Shown: one piece after another, positions 1 to 6,950 of the stretch
How the letters are laid out: every line of letters starts with the position of its first letter
Numbering within the stretch: position 1 is the stretch's first letter
Notes under the pieces: generated by a model
Told to the model about the DNA's origin: nothing
The model's database searches: none
Seen by the model: the letters and a program-made list of their open reading frames with translations, nothing else
Assembly (NCBI RefSeq): GCF_000417875.1
Contig: NW_006920901.1
Span: 15,738 to 26,554, forward strand
Reading direction: 5' to 3'
DNA length: 10,817 nucleotides
Source: Pseudozyma flocculosa PF-1
Lineage: Eukaryota > Basidiomycota > Ustilaginomycetes > Ustilaginales > Ustilaginaceae
Made by a program: the position numbers and the translations under genes

Positions 1-429
1 GTTTGCCAGGCCGGACCTCTTGACGGAGAAGTCGCCGTGGATGCCCTTTGAGTTGACGAGGACCGTCTTGTTGGTGTCCTTCATGTCGAAGTAGACGTTG
101 CAGCTGTAGTGGTTGAGCGTGCACTCCTCGCACTCGAAGATGACGTCGGGGATCAGCCAGAACGTCTCGTTGTTGACGACCTTGTAGAGGAGGTAGGAGT
201 TGACCGTGAGCTTCTTGCAGTCCATGTGGCGGTTGTTGCTCTCCTGGCACGAGCGCTTCTTGTCGAGCGCAACGGCGTGATCGACCAGCATCAGGTACTT
301 GAGGGCCGTCAGCTCGACATTGTCGCGCGAGTCGCCCTTGGTCGCTTTGATTTGCAGGTACCTCTTCGCACGTCGCACCGCGTCGACGTTCTTGTACAGG
401 TCGATGAAGGTCTGGATGCGAGGCGCCAT
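1..429 (-). CDS. Partial Cys-cluster protein of unknown function (5' part, runs off the left edge)
   Basis: The minus strand is open for exactly 143 codons from the ATG at 427-429 to the window edge. The start has a good context (CACC before ATGG) and codons end mostly in G or C. The product begins MAPRIQTFIDLYKNVDAVRR. It has an N-terminal helical, charged part (about residues 1-55) and a C-terminal part rich in Cys, aromatic and Asn residues, with Cys near residue 73 followed by C-E-E-C and Y-S-C-N-V-Y-F around residues 96-110. The spacing C..C....Y..N.Y followed by a basic stretch and a His resembles the cysteine clusters (CxC5/CxC6 type) found beside fungal KDZ transposases. That resemblance is from memory and weak, so I give no firm function. 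The missing 3' part prevents a domain call. A TATA box lies about 375 bp upstream, which suggests a leader intron. Confidence 0.72.
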   Translation of the reverse strand, partial: MAPRIQTFIDLYKNVDAVRRAKRYLQIKATKGDSRDNVELTALKYLMLVDHAVALDKKRSCQESNNRHMDCKKLTVNSYLLYKVVNNETFWLIPDVIFECEECTLNHYSCNVYFDMKDTNKTVLVNSKGIHGDFSVKRSGLAN

Positions 430-487
430 GGTGGGATTGCAGGTTGATTGGCTACAGAGTGTGGGCGATGTTGCTACACAGAGTTGT

Positions 488-731
488 CTGCGTGATTGCA
501 GGCAACACGATGTGGAGGCGGCGGCGGTCGATGTGGAATCCGAGATGACAGCCGAACAGGACGATGGCGCGATGGCGAGGGCGATCCGGCAAGCCAGGCG
601 GCGAGGCAAGATGGTGGCGAGGTAAAGCGGTCCGTGGAAGGGGGCAGGAGAAGAGGCAGAAAGGCAAACAGCCGGTCAGCGAGATGTGCGCAGCGAGGTT
701 TGAAGAGGCAGACAATCCAGAGCATACTCAC
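488..731 (-). other. Candidate 5' leader intron of the minus-strand gene at 1-429
   Basis: A perfect GTGAGT donor lies at 726-731 (minus), about 45 nt downstream of the expected transcription start. A CACGCAG acceptor ends at 488, leaving 58 nt to the ATG at 429. A CTGAC branch-like sequence lies inside, but not at the ideal distance. Two later AGs, in TGTAG contexts nearer the ATG, could serve as the acceptor instead. The donor is better supported than the acceptor. Confidence 0.3.
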
Positions 732-803
732 AAGGGCAGAGGAGAGGGTCGAGATGTTGATGGTGGTGGGAGGGAAGGAGGAGGAACGCTCGAGAGGTCC
801 TCC

Positions 804-809
804 TTTATA
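804..809 (-). promoter_or_regulatory. TATA box of the 1-429 minus-strand gene
   Basis: The minus strand reads GGTATAAAGG here, a consensus TATA box. A start about 30 nt downstream would fall near 775. The next minus-strand ATG in a good context with a long open frame is at 429. The stretch just upstream on the minus strand (813-1009) is pyrimidine-rich, as is common in fungal promoters. Confidence 0.5.
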
Positions 810-812
810 CCT

Positions 813-1009
813 TTTGGCCGGGCAGGTAGAAGCCAGGGCGGTCGGGTTGGCGGGCAGATGGTCAATGGCGGTGGCGTGCACGCGGCCAATGGCGAAGGGA
901 TGCGGAGCGGGGCGGAGAAGTGGCAAAAGAACGAGGTAGAAAGGCGGCGGAAGCGTCAGCGTCAAGCACAGCAGACAGCAAGCCGTAGAAGCCGCAGCGG
1001 AGCGGAAGA
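813..1009 (-). promoter_or_regulatory. AG-free, pyrimidine-rich tract upstream of the TATA box
   Basis: On the minus strand no AG dinucleotide occurs across 197 nt (no CT on the plus strand), from the TATA box to the GTGAGT donor at 1009-1014. The tract is C/T-rich on the minus strand. It is most simply an upstream promoter tract of the 1-429 gene. It also means a transcript spliced at the 1014 donor would have no acceptor until the TATA region. Confidence 0.3.
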
Positions 1010-1041
1010 CTCACCCTGAGCGGAAGAGCGCGGAAGCAAGA

Positions 1042-1134
1042 GCTCCCCGTCGATGGAAGCCTCGAATCATCGGAATCCTTGGAGAGCGAGTCCCAGGAGA
1101 TTTCCGATGATTCACGGCTCCTATTGACGGGAGC
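1042..1134. repeat. 93-bp imperfect palindrome, left copy
   Basis: The outer arms pair GCTCCCCGTC (from 1042) with GACGGGAGC (to 1134), with one bulge. The inner arms pair GAATCATCGGA (from 1064) with TCCGATGATTC (to 1113) perfectly. The core GAATCCTTGGAGAG recurs in a second palindrome at 9309-9360, and a GCGGAGCGGAAG string lies just to the left of both. On the minus strand the palindrome is open as an acidic Ser-rich peptide (ESSEISWDSLSKDSDDS), so it could lie in an exon. Confidence 0.65.
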
Positions 1135-1273
1135 GGAGGCGGCAGGCGGACCTGAGAGCGGCGGAGGGCTGATGGCGGCAGCGAGGCGACGGGACTGAGC
1201 TCTCGGATCCGATGCCGAGGCCGACCATGCCGACGATGCCGGCGATGGCGCTACTCACATTGTAGGCCTTTGA

Positions 1274-1806
1274 TCAGGTGGCATGCAGATTGATGCTACG
1301 AGCGGAGATGCTGTCGACGTCTATGCAAGATAACCGGCAAAAGATTACGGCAAGCAATGATCAGCCCTGGCACGAGGCGCAATGGTCAAGGCGTGAAGGC
1401 AGCCGCACTCACAGATGGTCGTTGTCTGCCCGGTGAAGCGGTCAAGGCCTGCTGGAGAGAGGTCAGTAGCAGAAGGAAAGGGCATCGGCGGCAAATCGGC
1501 GGTGGTGTTGCAGGGCAGCGCCACGGTCCCTCTTTACGTCGGGCGCCACCGTCGCACCGCAACGCCGCCGATGCCCTGAGGCTCTGGCATCACGAGGCCA
1601 GAGCCCTCGCCATCATGTGGACCGGTGTGCAGGGCAACCGGTGCCCGCTCCCATCAACCCGCCACCGCTCCGAAGACGACGGCGGCCCGGCTGCCATCAG
1701 GCGGAAGAGAAGCCACGACGGGTGGGCAGCGAGTCGGCATCACAAGGCCGAGCTCGCCCAAGCCCTACTCACCTTGATGCTGCTCAAACCCATTCCACCA
1801 AGCCAT
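1274..1806 (-). CDS. Possible small spliced gene (39 aa), minus strand
   Basis: Three minus-strand exons join in phase: 1806-1773 (ATG at 1804-1806), 1451-1413, and 1320 to a TGA at 1274-1276, giving 40 codons including the stop. Both introns start with GTGAGT (1772-1767 and 1412-1407). The first intron (1452-1772) ends CTACTGACCTCTCTCCAG, an excellent branch plus acceptor; the second (1321-1412) ends CTTGCATAG. The product begins MAWWNGFEQHQAGLDRF. Another GTGAGT lies 16 nt past the stop (1253-1258), so this may be part of a longer or non-coding transcript. No family is recognised. The splice signals are stronger evidence than the coding potential. Alternative phases through the same exons are also open, so the protein is a low-confidence call. 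Confidence 0.28.
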
Positions 1807-2454
1807 CCGTGAGCAGCCTTCCGGCACCGTGGGCGTGGGTCCAGCCGTCCTGAAGCGCAGCGAGGTGGTTGTCCAAAGTCGATCTTGAAGTCACCCGCGG
1901 GCGGTGCGTGGCCTGGAGGCGTCCCAAAAACGTCCTCGTTCAGCCCGGCGGCATCACTGCGCCGGGGCTGCTGCTGACACCGCGGCGCTTGACCTAGCCG
2001 GCGGCTTCGATGGTGGTGGCGGCGGCGAGGCGGGATGGCGGAAAGGTGAGGCGTGGCGGTCCGAGCTGGTGGTGGTAGTGGGAAGGAGCGATCGGCCTTG
2101 CTTGCAGCCGCGCGTCTTGAGCAGCTCTGCTGGCCCGTGCCTTTGCAGAAATTTTCACTCCCTTGTCGCTCGCCTGCCGCTTGCCAGCGAGGGAGGGGTG
2201 GGCAAGCCCGCCTGCCCTCTCCTCCCTACTACCACCACCACCACCAGCGCCACCATCGCCGCCAACTTGTACGGACTCGCCTCAACGCCTTCGCTCGATG
2301 GACTCCCTCTCTCCCTCCAATTACCACCTGCCACTTTGGCTTGCGGGTAGCTCTCTTCCTCGACGACGCTGGCCGAGGTAGGCCCCGCCTCGATCGCCTT
2401 CACCTCTCAACGTCCCGCCAGCCGCCCGCAGCAGTGCCATCCTTCAACGCGGCC
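1807..2454. other. No firm gene; possible divergent promoter interval
   Basis: This stretch lies between the minus-strand splice signals on its left and the plus-strand ones on its right, so it may be a bidirectional upstream region. Frames are open by chance because of high GC. One minus-strand frame between about 1960 and 1773 reads plausibly, ending before the GTGAGT at 1772. One plus-strand frame leads into the GTAAGC donor at 2473. A short CCA-type triplet run lies around 2226-2250. I see no TATAAA or other clear element. Confidence 0.3.
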
Positions 2455-2560
2455 ATGGTCAGCGAGGCACAGGTAAGCCTTACGATGACGTCCGCTGCTC
2501 AAAGGTAGACCGCTGACGTCTTCCTCCGCCTCCCCTTTGCTCTCTGCTCGTCCACATCAG

Positions 2561-3273
2561 CTCGAACCCTGGCGCCACCACCGCTCCTCGACCGCTCGCA
2601 TCCAGTCCTGCGCGCTCGCCTCGCGCCAGCATCGACTCGCCCATCACATCCGCCGATTTTGTCGACTTGACCGGATCGACCGCCACCCCTGCTGCCGCCG
2701 CTTCCGCTCCTGCCGTCGCTGTTGTCGGCTGTCGCTCGTCTAGTCGGGCCGGGTATCTCAGGCGCGAGTTGTACCGGTCTTTATGCTCAGAAGGCCCTCG
2801 CGTTTTGAGCAGCGTGGTTGCGCACCCCGGTCCAATAGGCAGCGGCAGTCGGTGGCACAACGGCCATCAGCAAGAGCGCGGTCAGCGGGCTCGGCATAGG
2901 TCTCGAAGGACAAGATCAACATGATCCATCCCGTGAGTCGCCCCTCTTTCTGTCGCTCTCCTCAGTGCAGGTCGATACTGACCTTGTCCTCTCTCTGTTT
3001 CTTTGCGCTACAGAACCGCCCAATACATCCGCACTGGGACGCTTTGGAACGCCGCCGAGTCATCCGCCGTCGCTGCCAAGGTAGGTCGAGCGCGTCGCTT
3101 CTGTCGCCGTTGTCGGCCCGACCTCAACTCGCTTGTCCCAGGTATCGCGGTTGCGCGGGAACAACGGCATCCAAGGTGTCGCCTGTTGCGCTGTCGGCGG
3201 ATGGGTGTCCAGCCTGGGATTGAGTAGAGACGAGGCCGGCGTCGATGCGATGCTCAGGACGGCGCGCGACTGA
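2561..3273 (+). pseudogene. Possible spliced plus-strand gene of unknown function with one in-frame TGA
   Basis: Exons 2561-2932, 3014-3080 and 3142-3273 are joined by GT..AG introns at 2933-3013 (GTGAGT; branch ATACTGAC; CGCTACAG) and 3081-3141 (GTAGGT..TCCCAG). One reading frame runs through all three in phase. It starts with a Ser/Pro/Ala-rich stretch containing SADFVDLTGS (similar to a SUMO-interacting motif), continues as TAQYIRTGTLWNAAESS, then LRGNNGIQGVACCAVGGWV, and ends at the TGA at 3271-3273. The only internal stop is TGA at 2922-2924, ten bases before the donor. A further intron (2473-2560, GTAAGC..CATCAG) lies upstream, but its upstream exon fits best in another phase, so the true start is unknown. 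The stop lies only 53 bp before the transposase ATG, unusually close for two fungal genes. No family recognised. Confidence 0.35.
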
Positions 3274-3326
3274 CGGCAGCGTTGACCTTGACTCGCCTCG
3301 CCACTCTTCCGCCTCCGCCCAACAGG

Positions 3327-6300
3327 ATGCCGGAACAAAAGCGTCGCAAGGTCATCTGCACCTGCGTCCGGTGTGGCGGCAAGGCGGTTCATCCGCAGAC
3401 GCAGCGCAACCATCAGCTGACCTGCGTCCAACCCGTCGATGCCAAGGTGAGCTGCTCTGCACGGTTAGCCATGGCGTCTGTTTCCCCAACTGACTGATTG
3501 TCCTCGTCTGACTTTGCCCTGCAAACGCAACAGGAGTTGATCAGAAGCATGCGAGGAGCAACGGGCGGCCTCGATCGGCTGGGCGAGCAAGCCGAACAGC
3601 AGCCCGCACCGCGACCACCGCTGCCAGCTCGTGCGCCACCATTGCCACCGCCATCGCAGCCCTTGCCACAGCCCCAGGACCGCGCCGTGTTGCCGATGGT
3701 CGTATACAGCAGCCACCGGAGCTGCCCGAAGACCAAGGCGACGGCAACAGTCAGATCACGTCGGTCGGGACCGAGCAGGTCTCCATCGCCAGCTCGCCGA
3801 CACCTGCCTCGCCACCGCAGCACCTACGCCCACAGCCACGCCCACACCAACGCCACCGCCATCGCCCTTAGGCTTCACCGCAAGCCAGGCCTTCACGCTC
3901 GCCATCAGCGACTCGGACAGCCAAGGGCAAGGCCAACTGGGCTCGGCCCTCTCCAAGCTCGACCCCGGCCGCATCCTGGCCGACGAGGTGATGGCGCGCA
4001 CCTCCGACCCAGCACAGTTGCTTGATCCTGAGCTGCCCAACTGCATCAAGGCCTTCCTCTGGCATGTTGTTCGGCAGCGGTCCCACTATAGCGCCTCGGA
4101 GGCTGGGTGCGAGGCGATGCTGCGCTTCGGTCGCAACAATCTCTTGCTGGCGCTCGGGAGCACAGCCAAGATCCCCGTCCGCTACCCGACTCTGCGCAAG
4201 CACCTCGGGCTCGACCGCGACCATATCGTCGCCTACCCGGTCTGCCCGAAGTCGACCTGCTCGAGCCTGTCGCCGCCGTTGCCCGAGCAGCCATCCTTGC
4301 CATCAGCAAGCGCTCCGCCAACAGCAAGCGGTCCGCCAACACCACCGCCCGCGCCTACCTGCATGCGCTGCTCCAAGGGGCTCCCCCTGGACAGGCCCGT
4401 GTTCGTCTACCTGCCGCTCGAGGCATGGCTACGCGGCCTGGTCCAACAACCCGATGTGCGCGAGACGCTCGGCGGGTGGCGAGCCCGAGGGACTCCATCC
4501 CCGCCCTTCGCCGACACCACCACGCCTCTGGCTGATGTCTACGACGGCGAGCTGTGGGACCAAGAGCGACACTTCCTCGACTCCGGCAACGACGGTGACA
4601 TCAACCTCCTCCTCTCCCTGTTGGTCGACTGGTTCCAGCCGTTCAACTTCACGGCGGAATCCTACTCATGCGGGCCCATCATCCTCTCGGTCCTCAACCT
4701 ACCGTCGTCGCTGCGCTTCAAGCCGGAGTATCAGCATCTCGCTGGCATTGTGCCTGGACCGAGTGAGCCATCGTGGTCGACATTCTCAAGCTTCATTGAG
4801 CCCCTCGTTGCCGAGCTTCTGCGCCTGCAGGACAGCGTCCAGATCGAGCTCCAGGCTTCGTCGTTGCCCACAGAGTCCTCCGTGGACCCCGTCCGTCCCA
4901 CCCCATCCACCGGCACCACTGCCTCCACCGCCGTGCTCCGGGCCAAGCTGGTCCTCTTCGTCGGCGACTCGCCGGCCCGCACCAAGGTCTGCGGCTTCAA
5001 CCCGCTGTCGGTCAAGGTGGCAACGTGCCCGTACTGCAAAGCCGGGAAAGGGGACTTCCAGCAGGTGGCGCTCGGCACTGCTCGGCCTGAGGATCGCGAC
5101 CCGGACGAGCATCAGCAAGACTCGCTCGCCGCTCGGGGCAGCAGCGACGCGGCACAGCGCGAGGCGGCGCTCTCCACTGGCGCCAGGTACTCGGCGCTGT
5201 ACGAGCTGCCATACTGGCAGAGTGTCACCATGGCCCCCGTGGATGCGATGCATGCTGTCTACCTCGGCCTAGTCAAGCGCATCTGGCACCAGCTGCTCGT
5301 CAAGCGCGGCCTCCTCTCCAACCGCGACATTACCGCTGTGCAAGCTCGCATCAAGGCCGCCACCGTGCCGTCAACGCTTGCCAAGCTCTCAATCCGCGTC
5401 TGGCGGCTCGCCCACCGCAGCGCAGTTCGCCACGCTGGCAATGCTGCTTCCAGCTCTCCTCTGTGAGCCGTGGCAGGCCGCCATCGCCCACTTCCTTGCG
5501 CATCGCCGGCAGATCCGCAACGACATGAGCGACGCCGCCTGGATCCACAAGGACAACGACGACGCCGAGCATTGGACATGGTTGGCCCACTCGGAGCAAG
5601 CCGGGAACAAGGCCGCCGAGTCGCAGGTCACCTCGCACGAGGCCCGCTTCGTGCATCGAGGCTGGCTGTTCCGCGACGTGATCGTGCGGCTCGCCATCGT
5701 CGTCAACTACCTGCACCAGCGGGTGCTGACACACGCCAACATCGAGTTTGTTGCTCGACAGCTGCGCCATCTCCACTGCTGCCTCGCCCACATCTCGCCC
5801 ATTGTCTACAACGGGCACATCCTCTCGCACATGGGGCCGCAGCTACGCCGATACGGTCTGCCCCGCGCCTTCTGGGCGTTCAACACCGAAAAGGCCAACC
5901 AGGTGCTGTCGCGGTCAACACGGCCTAGCAACAAGAAGCACGGCCAAGTTGGGCGATCGCTTCACAAGGCATGGGGCAACCGCGGACGAGCAGAGCTGAT
6001 CAAAGGGCCCTTGGAGGAGCGTCGGGAAGGAGTCGCGCTTGCCAGCCGCACTTGCGAGCGGCAGCGGACGTACGACGACACCATCCTTGCGCTTGAGGTG
6101 GCGCTGGGCTCAAAGATGACGTCGCCGTTGCCACCCGACCGCTACGCCGACCTCATCAACATGCTCCGCCGCACCTATCCAGCCCAAGACTTCATCCGAA
6201 CGACGGTCAAGATCCAGTCGCGCGCTGTCGAGGTGAGGAACGCCGTGACCACCCACGCCAGCCTATCGATCAAGGGGCTCTACTTCCGCTCGTCGGCCGC

Positions 6301-6649
6301 CGACATCCTCTCCGCGCCAGGTGACTCGTTCGGCTTTGCTCGCTGGCCGACGGCAGATGATCTTGTGCCGATCCAGCTTGTGCAGATCTTCAGCCACCAG
6401 CACCGGCTACCAGCAACCCCCGCCTCCGCCGACCCCATCACCACCTACGGCGCCGTCGCGCGGATCTTCAGCAAGCGAGCAACGCCTTCCTGGCACTCGG
6501 CCGACGCAGTCAAGCCATCTGCGGCACCCACGCAGGTCAGGCTCGACGCCTTCAATACCGCCATCATCCCTATCGATGCACTGGTGGCCAACGCTGCTCT
6601 CGTCCCACTAGCCAACAGACAAGAGGCGGTCGTCAAGATGGTCATGTGA
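3327..6649 (+). CDS. Tnp2-family (CACTA/Plavaka-like) DNA transposase, frame-disrupted
   Basis: This is a cut-and-paste transposase of the CMC/CACTA group (Tnp2 domain), expected to bind the element ends in the nucleus and catalyse excision and insertion. Exon 1 (3327-3446, 40 codons) carries CTCVRCGG and a distal H..LTC, a typical N-terminal Cys motif. An 87-nt intron (3447-3533, GTGAGC..AACAG) follows, then a Pro/Gln-rich linker. The core reads VDWFQPFNF, NLPSSLR and LAGIVPGPSEPSW (about 4620-4780), then GDSPARTKVCGF with the likely first catalytic Asp (4966-4968), CPYC (5026-5037) and PVDAMHAVYLGLVKRIW with the likely second Asp (5242-5244). The C-terminal part has HILSHMGPQLRRYGLPRAFW (about 5815-5875) and ends at the TGA at 6647-6649. 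The frame changes twice: near 3.70-3.83 kb (perhaps a small intron) and near 5.38-5.42 kb, where no plausible intron fits, so this copy is probably inactive. The start was chosen for the Cys motif right after it. Confidence 0.88.
3447..3533 (+). other. Intron 1 of the transposase gene
   Basis: This 87-nt intron has donor GTGAGC and acceptor GCAACAG, with CTGACT branch-like sequences upstream of the acceptor. It is phase 0: exon 1 ends on Lys-40 and the next exon reads ELIRSMRGATGGLDRL. The intron itself contains an in-frame stop, which supports splicing. Confidence 0.75.
3702..3750 (+). other. Candidate 49-nt mini-intron reconciling two transposase frames
   Basis: GTATAC..CAACAG, 49 nt. Removing it joins the frame of exon 2 (56 codons, 3534-3701) exactly to the frame of the main transposase body from 3751. 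There is no obvious branch sequence, and the intron interior itself reads well in a third frame (QQPPELPEDQGDGNSQITS). Two single-base indels are therefore an equally good explanation. Confidence 0.3.
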
Positions 6650-6950
6650 TTGCGCACTGTGAGTACATTGCAAGCCGTCACGCTGCTCATTACTGCCGCT
6701 CGCCATTGCGCTGCCGTGGCTGCGGCTGCGGCTGCTGCGCTGCCGTTGTGTTGTTGCTGTCGCTCTCGCTGCGGCCGTTGCGCCGCTGTTGTGTTGCTGC
6801 TATCGCTGCAGCTGCTGCGCCACCGTTATGTTGTCGCTGTTGCTGTTGCTGCGGCTGTTGCGCCGCTTGCCATCATGCTGCTGTTGCTGCGGCTGTTGCG
6901 CCGCCATTGTGTCGTTGCCGTTGCTGCGGCTGCTGTGCGCTGGTGATCCC
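6650..6950. repeat. GCT/GTT-rich low-complexity spacer between convergent genes
   Basis: The interval between the transposase stop (6649) and the stop of the minus-strand gene (6951) is mostly degenerate GCTGTTGCTGCGGC-type sequence, roughly 6690-6945. A 24-bp unit occurs exactly at 6843-6866 and again at 6881-6904. It must hold the 3' ends of both transcripts. I see no AATAAA signal. The Leu/Cys/Arg-rich frames through it are artefacts of the triplet composition. Confidence 0.7.

Noticed and set aside
2555..2580. A GGTTCGAG-like T-loop string suggesting a tRNA on the minus strand
   Set aside because: No acceptor stem, D-arm or anticodon arm could be placed around it.
2480..2860. Minus-strand open frame of 126 codons
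   Set aside because: It is the mirror of the better-supported plus-strand frame with splice signals; the minus strand shows no matching introns or promoter.
3631..3750. First 40 codons of the long plus-strand frame starting at 3631 as the transposase N-terminus
   Set aside because: They are His/Arg-rich and unlike protein; the Cys-motif exon at 3327-3446 is a far better start.
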